DNA of 64,000 nucleotides from Bacterioplanes sanyensis (GTDB lineage Bacteria; Pseudomonadota; Gammaproteobacteria; Pseudomonadales; Oceanobacteraceae): the NCBI RefSeq assembly GCF_014652515.1, contig NZ_BMYY01000001.1, positions 587,133-651,132 of the forward strand, written 5' to 3'. Below, piece after piece: positions 34,405 through 41,892 of this stretch; positions within the stretch are counted from its first letter, which is position 1; each line of letters starts with the position of its first letter. The position numbers and the translations under genes were made by a program. Under the pieces are notes generated by a model. That model saw nothing but the letters and a program-made list of their open reading frames with translations. It made no database searches and was not told where the DNA came from.

Positions 34405-34599
34405 AGCTTGGTTGGTATAATCGGCCAAGGCAGCATCAACCACGCGCTGTGGAACGACGATAACCTGAACATTCCGCGCTGTGCTGGTACCTTTGAAGAA
34501 GATTAAAAAATTGATTGGCTGGCGGTGCGTGCCGAGCGTGAGCAACTTAAAACGCGACTGACCGAGCTGGAAATTAAGATGGCCAAGTATGAGGAGTAG
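34405..34599 (+). pseudogene. 3' remnant of hsdM (type I DNA methyltransferase)
   Basis: One frame reads NHALWNDDNLNIPR, CAGTFEED, stop, then KIDWLAVRAEREQLKTRL and ends MAKYEE. This is the typical HsdM C-terminus (NLNIPRYVDTFEEE, then a helix that packs on HsdS), interrupted by an in-frame TAA at 34504-34506. The catalytic NPPF domain is missing. The fic gene starts five bases after its stop, the usual order hsdM-fic-hsdS seen in some type I loci. Confidence 0.7.
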
Positions 34600-34603
34600 G
34601 GTT

Positions 34604-35386
34604 ATGAATCCATTCGCTAAGCTCGATGCCCTGAAAGCCAAACTGGACGAATACCGGCCGCTAGACAAGACCGTTACCGCCAGTCTGCACGAAGAGCTGG
34701 TACTGCAATGGACGTACAACAGCAACGCCATTGAAGGCAATACCCTGACGCTGAAAGAAACCAAGGTCGCGCTGGAAGGCATCACCATTGGCGGCAAAAC
34801 CCTGCGCGAACACTTTGAAGCCATTAACCACCGTGATGCCATCCTGATGGTGGAAGAGCTGGTCGAGAAGCAGCAACCCCTGAATGAATGGACCATCAAA
34901 AACCTGCACCAGCTGGTGCTTAAAAATATCGACACAGAAAACGCTGGACGCTACCGAACAGTGAATGTACTGATTTCTGGTGCCGAACACCGCCCGCCCA
35001 GCGCCTTACAAGTCGCAGAACAAATGGCGGCCTTCAGCGAATGGTGCCGCAATGGCGCACAGCAACTGCATCCCATCGAGCGTGCGGCCCGTGTGCATGG
35101 CGAGTTTGTCAAAATACACCCTTTTGCCGATGGCAACGGTCGAACCTCACGTCTGCTGATGAACCTAGAGCTGATGAAAGCCGGCTTTCCCGCCACCGTC
35201 ATCGAAGTGGCCCAACGACTGCACTATTACCAAGCATTAGACAAAGCCCATTGCAGCGATGACTACAGCGATTTTATCGAGTTGGTCGCCAAGGCGGTTG
35301 AAAAAAGTTTTGCGCCCTACTGGTGGGCTCTAGGCATTGAAGTTGACGTTGCTCAGCATCTGGAGGGGTTGGGATATGACCAGTAA
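34604..35386 (+). CDS. Fic family protein (type I RM-associated)
   Basis: 260-residue Fic protein, expected to transfer AMP or another nucleotide to a protein target. Active-site motif HPFADGNGRTSR begins at H172 and is complete. An inhibitory helix motif of class II Fic proteins, S-N-A-I-E-G (S40-E44), stands at the N-terminus, so activity is probably self-restrained. ATG 34604 has AGGAG/AGGG upstream; an in-frame ATG at 34589 is less well placed. It follows an hsdM relic and overlaps a short open start that may be hsdS, so it is an intact survivor of a decayed restriction locus. Target unknown. Confidence 0.9.
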   Translation: MNPFAKLDALKAKLDEYRPLDKTVTASLHEELVLQWTYNSNAIEGNTLTLKETKVALEGITIGGKTLREHFEAINHRDAILMVEELVEKQQPLNEWTIKNLHQLVLKNIDTENAGRYRTVNVLISGAEHRPPSALQVAEQMAAFSEWCRNGAQQLHPIERAARVHGEFVKIHPFADGNGRTSRLLMNLELMKAGFPATVIEVAQRLHYYQALDKAHCSDDYSDFIELVAKAVEKSFAPYWWALGIEVDVAQHLEGLGYDQ

Positions 35387-35432
35387 CCTAAGCACCCATC
35401 TGGGTGAGCTCTTTAGCAACATGCTGACTTAG
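35376..35432 (+). pseudogene. Probable hsdS start, cut by repeat A
   Basis: An ATG overlapping the end of fic opens a 18-codon frame, MTSNLSTHLGELFSN, which resembles the first residues of HsdS proteins. From 35420 the sequence changes to repeat A and a stop follows at once. Position (after hsdM-fic) supports hsdS; the sequence alone is too short to prove it. Confidence 0.4.
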
Positions 35433-35755
35433 TGATGCAAGCTATTCGCTAATGGCGGGCAAGCGGGCAGGTTTCTGCAGCCTTGCCTAGCTGGTGCCTT
35501 CATTTTTCGTGCATCGGCCACACACTGCAAAGCCTTTGAATGGTATGTGCCCATTTGGCGGCGGTGGGCTTGCAGACGCTGTTTTGGTTGCCGAATAACC
35601 CGGTTTCGCTAAAGGCGTTGGCCAGCTCGGTGGTGTACAGCCACTTCACTGGTACGGCGTACTCAGCGTCGTCATCTGGCTCATGTAGAAAGAGGTCGTA
35701 GTCGATGACGGTATCGAGTTCGGCGAGTGTTTTACCATCGACGGTAAAGTCATGG
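35420..35755. repeat. Direct repeat A, right copy (336 bp)
   Basis: Ungapped match to 29042-29377. It begins with a remnant of the GNAT gene tail (ATGCTGA, GTGATGCAAGCTATTCGC) that has no gene in front of it, and continues into the intact DUF91 nuclease gene. The GNAT tail is therefore foreign here, and the nuclease end is foreign at the left copy. Confidence 0.9.
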
Positions 35756-36597
35756 ATTCGACAACGCTCGCCGCTGACAATGCCAACGCCTACGTAGCCG
35801 GTTTTGGGAATATTGACCCACACCCGATCGCCTTCGGACAGCATATTGAGCGTATTGGAATACCAAGAGCCGCCACCTGCGGAGATAAAGCCGTAGCGTC
35901 TGGCATCTTCCCAGCTGCGGCGCTGGTCCTGACCGAAGGAAACGTAAAACTCGCCATTCCAGGCCTGCTTGGCGCCGCGGTTTTGGCTGAGCTGTTGTGC
36001 CTCTTGCGGATCGATCATCCAGGCTCGGGACAAATAGCGATGGTCGCCGTCTCTAAAAGCGGAAAAAAACACCGCATTAATGCCAACACCGTGTTGCTCG
36101 TTCAGATAATTAATGATGCGCTCGGTACTGGCATCCAGCTCCGATGCCACAATCACGATTTGATGGGCTTCGTTTAAGGTGACATCGCTGAGCGGCAGAT
36201 GGAATTTATTCTGAAACGCCACATCCAGACTTTGCGTGTCTAACTGGTGCTTGCTGGCAAACTCGACGAAGCAATCCACCAGATCATTGTCCTCCAGTTT
36301 GGTGACCCAAGAGGCGTAATCGATGGCCTGAGCCACCACATCGCGCGGCGTTTTATCGCGCTTCAGCTCGATAATAATGACCTGGCCGTTGGCATCCAGC
36401 GCCAGCAGGTCGATGCGTTTATCAAAGCTGGTGCGCACCTGGCGGCCAATAATCAACCAGTCGGCATTGATGATGGATACGTCTTGCACAATCAGCGCTT
36501 CCAGCTGGTTTTCATCGTCCAGGCGGGCGGTCTGCAGCCGCTGCGCGCTGGTGTTGTTGGTGGTGTTAATGCGCCAAATGCCTTGTTGAATGGCCAT
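35500..36597 (-). CDS. DUF91/NucS-like endonuclease
   Basis: 365-residue predicted nuclease. The N-terminal half is a PD-(D/E)xK fold: E33 in NQLEALIV, D63 in RIDLLALD and the E77-x-K79 pair in VIIIELKRDKT, with Q90 in DVVAQAIDYA, as in the DUF91/NucS family. The C-terminal half (about 220-365) has a conserved GDRVWVNIPKTGYVGVGIV block that looks like a nucleic-acid-reading module. AGGAA lies eight bases before the ATG. Such genes are common in restriction and defence islands; the exact target is unknown. A duplicated 3' fragment lies at 29122-29377, and an unusual inverted repeat lies just upstream. Confidence 0.85.
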   Translation of the reverse strand: MAIQQGIWRINTTNNTSAQRLQTARLDDENQLEALIVQDVSIINADWLIIGRQVRTSFDKRIDLLALDANGQVIIIELKRDKTPRDVVAQAIDYASWVTKLEDNDLVDCFVEFASKHQLDTQSLDVAFQNKFHLPLSDVTLNEAHQIVIVASELDASTERIINYLNEQHGVGINAVFFSAFRDGDHRYLSRAWMIDPQEAQQLSQNRGAKQAWNGEFYVSFGQDQRRSWEDARRYGFISAGGGSWYSNTLNMLSEGDRVWVNIPKTGYVGVGIVSGERCRIHDFTVDGKTLAELDTVIDYDLFLHEPDDDAEYAVPVKWLYTTELANAFSETGLFGNQNSVCKPTAAKWAHTIQRLCSVWPMHEK

Positions 36598-36630
36598 TTG
36601 ATTTTTCCTGACTATTTATTCCAAACTGAG

Positions 36631-36698
36631 AGTTGTTAACCTTACAGGTAATAGTTGCTTGACGGGATGCAAGGTTAGCAACTAAAGTTGTTGCTAAC
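36631..36698. promoter_or_regulatory. Inverted and repeated GTTGTTAACC-type motif upstream of the nuclease gene
   Basis: AGTTGTTAACCTT (36631-36643) is mirrored with one mismatch by AAGGTTAGCAACT (36671-36683), and a third related motif AGTTGTTGCTAAC follows at 36686-36698. They lie 34 to 101 bases upstream of the nuclease start codon, a place for an operator or a folded leader. No protein is assigned to it. Confidence 0.4.
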
Positions 36699-36770
36699 AC
36701 GGCCCTCGCCTCTTTGCTCTTACTTCGGTAGGATGTCATACGCGGGGGTTTTTTATTGCCTGATGAAAGC

Positions 36771-37742
36771 CTACCACCACGTGTCCCAGTTGCTCGGAGC
36801 CCCCATTGCTTCGATGCTAACCTTGTAATCTGAAGCAACGCTAGGGAATTCATTCAGATGTTCTCTCACGCGATTGTGCCATTTGCTCGAAGGATTCAGT
36901 TGCAAGACCATGTGGCGACATATAGTGACTAACAGGAAAGGACGGGATTTGAGTTCGTCGTCTGTCAGGCCACTTGATCGTAGTTGATCCAGCCACGAAA
37001 GTGCTCCTGAACTGGGTAAAGAAGGCTGGTCGATAATGTTGCGATTCCATAAGCGGCTATGGTGCGCACAGATATTCCGCAGATAGTTTAAAGAACGTAG
37101 CCAGCTCTGGAAGGCTTCCCAATCAGGTACCCCGTATTTTCGGGCAATCTGAGTCTGATGTTTTACTCTCATCATGGCAAATAATTGCGATAAAGCACCA
37201 AAGTCCCAAGTCTCTACGGCAACCCAGATAGGCAAGTCTGGACCATGGTTCGTCTTATAATGTTCGACGAAGTCCTCTTTAGAACGTGCTTCAACGTTAA
37301 TACGCTTCTTATTCCAGGCATCGAATGCAGTTTGCTTGCCACTGCCCTTGGCTTTATTGGCGAATGATCTGTGCAACTTGTCTTGCTTGGTGTGTGCAAA
37401 GGTATCTAGTCTGCCCAACAGGTGAGCGATATCCACCCGCAATGCAATCTCAATGCGCTCCAGAGCATCGAGTAGAAGCAATCTGAGCTTCTTATCAAAT
37501 AGATAAAGTTGTACCGAGTCTTTCAGTTCAGTATTGGGAATGAAATCATCTGTTACACCTGATACTCGTCCCTTTGCATCAAACTTCTTTTGCCTGAAGG
37601 GATACCAGTACGCACTCAGCCGGTAATAACCAAATTGCTCTAGGGCCTTGAGGGCCGCAGCATCGTCAGAAACCTGTATGCCGCGGCCTTTGAGTTGCTG
37701 AAGTTGTTGCTCGAAGCTAAGCCATGGGCGGGTATAGGTCAT
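36771..37742 (-). CDS. Abi_2-family abortive infection protein (HEPN)
   Basis: 323-residue protein of the AbiD/AbiF type. The N-terminal family signature is complete (residues 6-52: PWLSFEQQLQQLKGRGI and FGYYRLSAYWYPFRQ). The HEPN RNase motif R-x4-H is present as R222-N-I-C-A-H227 in LRNICAHHSRLWN. By family knowledge such proteins cut RNA and stop growth on phage infection. It stands alone with a 140-base gap on its 5' side. It ends 173 bases upstream of the nuclease gene on the same strand. Confidence 0.9.
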   Translation of the reverse strand: MTYTRPWLSFEQQLQQLKGRGIQVSDDAAALKALEQFGYYRLSAYWYPFRQKKFDAKGRVSGVTDDFIPNTELKDSVQLYLFDKKLRLLLLDALERIEIALRVDIAHLLGRLDTFAHTKQDKLHRSFANKAKGSGKQTAFDAWNKKRINVEARSKEDFVEHYKTNHGPDLPIWVAVETWDFGALSQLFAMMRVKHQTQIARKYGVPDWEAFQSWLRSLNYLRNICAHHSRLWNRNIIDQPSLPSSGALSWLDQLRSSGLTDDELKSRPFLLVTICRHMVLQLNPSSKWHNRVREHLNEFPSVASDYKVSIEAMGAPSNWDTWW

Positions 37743-37882
37743 CGTTTATCCATCAATCTAACCAGTTACGGTGCCATCGTAATGCAATGAAAATGCTTTG
37801 CAGGACTTTTTTACTCAGGCTGAACAAAGTTCAGCTTGTACTCATCCGCGTTCGGCACTGCTTCATGATAACTAATGTTGTG

Positions 37883-38032
37883 CTCAGCTCAGCCCCGTCA
37901 GCACTTCAAATTTGCCATCACCGACGCTGAGCCCTTGAAAAATAAACGACGTTGTCGGCGTTAGTGATACTTCTAATATTTGGGCGCTGGGCAAAAAATT
38001 CACGCTGCACAGCCAATGAAAGGTTTCAACAT
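37883..38032. repeat. Direct repeat B, right copy (150 bp)
   Basis: Matches 33752-33900. Here it is the intact 3' end of the gene at 37884-38285; the left copy is the truncated one. Confidence 0.88.
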
Positions 38033-38285
38033 GGCTGCTGTTGCCGACGGAGGTAGGTGGCCGGTGCAGTAGGGTGTCGGCGGCGTCGGCCATCAGGGTG
38101 TAGGCCGGTATGTCGGCTTGGCCAAATACGCTCTCCCATTGTTGGGCGGATACGCTGTGAACGTGCGTGAGCGTTTGCAAGTCGCGCTCCAGCTTGGTGC
38201 AGGTCAGTAAAATCAAGCGTCGCTCGGCCAAGGTCATGGAGAGCAAGTCACGTATCATTTCGCGCAAATACAAACCAGCGGTCAT
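37884..38285 (-). CDS. Hypothetical protein at the island border
   Basis: 133 residues, soluble, no recognised family. N-terminal helical half (LYLREMIRDLLSMTLAERRLI limited to parts) includes LTCTKLERDLQTL; the C-terminal half has FHWLCSVNFLPSAQILEVSL, likely beta. Its last 50 codons are duplicated at 33752-33900. The cysteine and tryptophan content is not special. It ends 141 bases upstream of the Abi gene on the same strand. Whether it belongs to the island or to the older chromosome is not clear, though repeat B suggests the island recombined through it. Confidence 0.6.
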   Translation of the reverse strand: MTAGLYLREMIRDLLSMTLAERRLILLTCTKLERDLQTLTHVHSVSAQQWESVFGQADIPAYTLMADAADTLLHRPPTSVGNSSHVETFHWLCSVNFLPSAQILEVSLTPTTSFIFQGLSVGDGKFEVLTGLS

Positions 38286-38364
38286 GGCTGTCTCCAGTCA
38301 GGTTGGGTGTATGTTTACTATTGCATAGGCTGGCGCCAGGTTGGAGTCGTGATACCAAGGTTGC

Positions 38365-38391
38365 TCAAGTACAGGGTTGAACGGCCGATAG
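38365..38391 (+). promoter_or_regulatory. FliA (sigma28) promoter of the chemoreceptor gene
   Basis: TCAAGTAC (38365-38372), 11-base spacer, GCCGATAG (38384-38391). The -10 box matches the GCCGATAA consensus at seven of eight positions and the spacing is exact; the -35 box matches TAAAGTTT at five of eight. It lies 99 bases upstream of the methyl-accepting protein gene, the kind of gene sigma28 controls. Confidence 0.65.
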
Positions 38392-38490
38392 ATATGCCAT
38401 GACCAGTGAAGCCTCGCTGATGGTTGTGTGAAGGCTATCAATAGCGGTTGTTTTATTTGCTGATGAATTTGATGAAAGGGTAGTGGCGTT

Positions 38491-40785
38491 ATGTCTTCGT
38501 TTGGCTCTCAGGAGGCTTTTCTGAATCCTCGGCGTTTGTCTTTTCGGGTGGTAGTGACGGGTGTTGCCGCTTTGTTATTGGCCATCGGCTTGTTAATTAC
38601 GCTAGCTTGGCAGTCGACCACAGACCTCAGTGATGAATATGAAGCAATGGCGTTGCAGGCCTTAGAGCAGCGTACTCAAGGGGTTATTGCAGAGTTATCA
38701 CAGCGTGCCCATTTAGCGGCATTGGCGGTGGCGGCTAACCCTCAAGTAGGTGCTGCGCTAGCCAGTGCCGACCGTGAGGCGCTGGCGGCCATGTATCAAC
38801 CCCAGTGGTCACGTTTTCAAGCGCAAGGCATGGCGCAGTTTCAGTTTCATTTACCGGATGCTACCTCGTTTTATCGCGTTCATCGTCCAGAAAAGTATGG
38901 CGATGACTTGTCGTCATTTCGCCGAACTGTGGTGGCAGCCAACCAAGGTCGTCGGGCAGTTGTTGGGCTAGAACAGGGCGTTGCCGGAGCCGGTATTCGT
39001 GCCGTTGTGCCGGTCAACTATCGGGGCCAGCATGTTGGTACGGTGGAAATGGGCATGGCGTTAAACCGCGAGCTGTTTGCCTCTTTACTAGCGGATGAAC
39101 GCTTGGATATGGCGATTTATCTGCATCAGGATGGCCGTTGGCAGACTGCGTTGGCGCCACAATATCGTCCACGACCTTTACCCCGCGAGCGTTATCAGCA
39201 GGCTTTGAGCACGGCGCAGCAGCAGCGTTTATCGCTTGATCAGCGCGCTTATCAGGTGTTGCTGTCGCCATTAAAAGACTTTAGTGGCCACAGCATCGGG
39301 GTGGTTGAGCTGATGCGTGATCGCACCGATATGTCGCAGGCGGTAGCGCAGTCTCATTGGCAGATGGTGTGGCTCGGCGGCTTGATGGTGGTGTTGTCTG
39401 GTGCGCTGTTTTCGGTTTTGGTGCGGCGCAGCATGCGGCCGCTGAAACAGCTGATTGTCGCCATGCAGGCGCTGGCCAGTGGCCAAGGTAGTGTGAGTGA
39501 TCGTTTGCAGGTCTCGGGCGTGGTGGAAATTGAGCAGGTTGCCGCGGCTTTTAATGCCTTCACAACCAAACTGGGGCGAACGGTATCCGAGTTGGTGAAG
39601 GCTGTGTGTGATATGACTGCGCAAATCGCCATCATGGCCGATGAGGCGGCGCAGGCGCACGCCGGAATGCAGCACCAGCAGGATGAGACCGATCAGATCG
39701 CCACCGCCATGACCGAGATGGTCAGCACGGTGCACAGCGTCGCCGAAAGCACCAATCAGGCTGCAGGAAGTGCCGTCAACGCTGATGACCAAGCGGCTCA
39801 GGGAGTGCAGCTGGTGGAAAACAGTATTGTGGGTATGCAGACTTTATCGGCCGCGGTCGGCGAAACAGCCGAGGTGGTGCAGGAGGTGGTGAGCGCCTCG
39901 GATCGTATCGCCAAGGTACTGAGCGTGATTCGCAACATTGCCGAGCAGACCAACTTGTTGGCCTTGAATGCTGCTATTGAGGCCGCGCGTGCCGGTGAGC
40001 AAGGGCGTGGATTTGCGGTGGTGGCGGATGAGGTGAGAACCTTGGCCCAGCGCACCCAAGAGTCGACCAGCGAAATCGAAGAGATGATTGCAGGCTTGCA
40101 GAGCAGCGTCAGTCAAACCGTTGAGCAAATGCGGTTGAGTCGTGAGCAAGTGGGGCAGCGCGTGGATGAGGCTCAAGCCACAGGCTTGGCGCTAACACGC
40201 ATTAAGCAGGCGGTCGATGAAATCCGTGACATGAATACCCAGATTGCTACCGCATCAGAACAGCAAAGCAGTGTCAGCGAAGAAATAAACCGCAATGTCC
40301 TGACCATTCGCGATATCACCCATCATACTGCCCAAGTGAGTGAACATACCGCCGACATTGCGGCACAGCTGGCGAGTGATACGGAAGCCTTGATGGCATT
40401 ACTGGGGCAGTTTAACAGTGCCAGCGATGAGTTGACGCTGGCTCAGGCGCGGTCTGCACATCTGGCTTGGAAGGCACGACTGCGCGCCTATTTAAATGCG
40501 CGCGACGGCGATAAGGTGATGACTCGAGAAGAAGCCACCAATCATCATAATTGCAAGCTCGGCCGGTGGTATTACAGCACTGCCAGTGAGCACCTGCGCC
40601 ATTTACCGGCCATGCAGCAACTTGAGCAACCGCATGCCCAGCTGCATGCCACCATCGGTGAACTGATGAGTGCCAAGGAGGCCGGTGATCCGGCCCAAGC
40701 TGAGCAGCTGTTGACGCAGGTAGAAGCCCTCAGTCATACCGTGGCGGCCAAATTGGATGAGGTGCAGCAGGCCCTTGGGCGCTGA
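38491..40785 (+). CDS. Methyl-accepting chemotaxis protein with Cache-like sensor and CZB domain
   Basis: 764-residue chemoreceptor. Helix 1 (about residues 17-40), a ~250-residue periplasmic double-Cache-like sensor ([40 protein letters not shown] in two parts), helix 2 (about 290-312), HAMP, the signalling hairpin with tip region [19 protein letters not shown] and [16 protein letters not shown], and a C-terminal CZB zinc-binding domain. The CZB marks are [24 protein letters not shown] and the His pair in [13 protein letters not shown] receptors sense cytoplasmic zinc or hypochlorous acid in known cases. A FliA promoter stands upstream. No CheR-binding pentapeptide at the end. Confidence 0.93.
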   Translation: MSSFGSQEAFLNPRRLSFRVVVTGVAALLLAIGLLITLAWQSTTDLSDEYEAMALQALEQRTQGVIAELSQRAHLAALAVAANPQVGAALASADREALAAMYQPQWSRFQAQGMAQFQFHLPDATSFYRVHRPEKYGDDLSSFRRTVVAANQGRRAVVGLEQGVAGAGIRAVVPVNYRGQHVGTVEMGMALNRELFASLLADERLDMAIYLHQDGRWQTALAPQYRPRPLPRERYQQALSTAQQQRLSLDQRAYQVLLSPLKDFSGHSIGVVELMRDRTDMSQAVAQSHWQMVWLGGLMVVLSGALFSVLVRRSMRPLKQLIVAMQALASGQGSVSDRLQVSGVVEIEQVAAAFNAFTTKLGRTVSELVKAVCDMTAQIAIMADEAAQAHAGMQHQQDETDQIATAMTEMVSTVHSVAESTNQAAGSAVNADDQAAQGVQLVENSIVGMQTLSAAVGETAEVVQEVVSASDRIAKVLSVIRNIAEQTNLLALNAAIEAARAGEQGRGFAVVADEVRTLAQRTQESTSEIEEMIAGLQSSVSQTVEQMRLSREQVGQRVDEAQATGLALTRIKQAVDEIRDMNTQIATASEQQSSVSEEINRNVLTIRDITHHTAQVSEHTADIAAQLASDTEALMALLGQFNSASDELTLAQARSAHLAWKARLRAYLNARDGDKVMTREEATNHHNCKLGRWYYSTASEHLRHLPAMQQLEQPHAQLHATIGELMSAKEAGDPAQAEQLLTQVEALSHTVAAKLDEVQQALGR

Positions 40786-40802
40786 TAGCCGAGCGGCCGC
40801 GT

Positions 40803-41819
40803 TCAACTGCGGTTCAAATACTGCCAGCGCCGGCGGGCAAAACGGCGCATGTTGGTGATGGTGTCGGTCTCATCGAGAATCGGCTGACCAAGAATGGTCT
40901 CGAGAATGTCTTCCATGGTAATCAGACCCTGCCAGCTGCCGTATTCATCGTATACCAGCAGCATTTGCTGGCGCTCGCGCAGCAGCAGGCCCATGGCTTG
41001 CTCGGCGTTCATTTGGTCGAGAATGACGTGCGCTTGTTTAAGCAATGGCCGAATCGAGCGCTGTGGGTCGCGGTCCTGATCGTATAGATCCTGACGCAGT
41101 AAAATGCCCACTGGGGCGTTGTCGTCGTCTAACACGGGAAAGCGTGAAAACGGCTGCTTGCGGCTGTAGTGGCGGATTTCTTCAATGCTGGCGCTGGGGG
41201 AGAGTGTGGTGCAGACGGTGCGTGGCACCATGATGTCACGCACACGAATGTCGTGCAGGTCGAGCACGTTAATAATGGCGCGTTGTTCGTCGCGGTCCAG
41301 TTGGCCTAGTTCATACCCCATCGAAGCCATGGATTTAATTTCATGGCGCAAATCCGAATGCGGCTCATGGCTGCCGAGCAGTTTTAGCAGTTGATCCGAC
41401 AGCCAGATAAACGGCTTGAGCAGCAAAATCATGGTGTTCAGCACGCTAGGCAGCATGGGCGCTAGGCGGCGCCAATAACGTGCGCCCAGACTTTTCGGCA
41501 CAATTTCTGAAAGCACCAATACCAGTAGCGTCATAATGGCCGAGGCTGCGCCCAAATAGGCATCGCCATAGAGCTTGGTCACCTGAGCACCGACGCCAGC
41601 CGCCCCCATGGTGTGGGCAATGGTATTGAGCGTCAGAATGGCGGCCAGCGGTTGGTCGAGGGCATCTTTTAGGCGCGATAAACGCAAATGCAGAGTTGGG
41701 CGCTCTTCTTTTAGGCTGGCGATGTAGCTGGGTGTCAGCGACAGCAGGGAGGCTTCCAGTACCGAGCACACGAACGATACCGAAATGGACAATAAGGCAA
41801 AAACAATCAGTAGGGTCAT
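40803..41819 (-). CDS. CNNM-type DUF21/CBS membrane protein
   Basis: 338 residues: DUF21 transmembrane domain (about 1-160, four hydrophobic stretches, with the family motif LSEIVPKSLGA) and two CBS domains (about 185-310, VRDIMVPRT..., ITMEDILETILG). Members are thought to handle Mg2+ or Co2+ efflux or sensing. The C-terminal CorC_HlyC domain usual in hemolysin-C relatives is missing, so this is the short CNNM form. It stands convergent to the chemoreceptor gene. Confidence 0.87.
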   Translation of the reverse strand: MTLLIVFALLSISVSFVCSVLEASLLSLTPSYIASLKEERPTLHLRLSRLKDALDQPLAAILTLNTIAHTMGAAGVGAQVTKLYGDAYLGAASAIMTLLVLVLSEIVPKSLGARYWRRLAPMLPSVLNTMILLLKPFIWLSDQLLKLLGSHEPHSDLRHEIKSMASMGYELGQLDRDEQRAIINVLDLHDIRVRDIMVPRTVCTTLSPSASIEEIRHYSRKQPFSRFPVLDDDNAPVGILLRQDLYDQDRDPQRSIRPLLKQAHVILDQMNAEQAMGLLLRERQQMLLVYDEYGSWQGLITMEDILETILGQPILDETDTITNMRRFARRRWQYLNRS

Positions 41820-41892
41820 AAAGGTGGTCGTTGATGAGTCAGGCGCTCAGCTTACACTGAGCCCTGCTTCAATGCCGTCAATAAATGCAAAG

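Noticed and set aside
29042..38285. Integrated prophage or integrative element with integrase
   Set aside because: No integrase, phage structural gene or tRNA attachment-site repeat was found; borders are 336-bp and 150-bp repeats of flanking gene ends instead.
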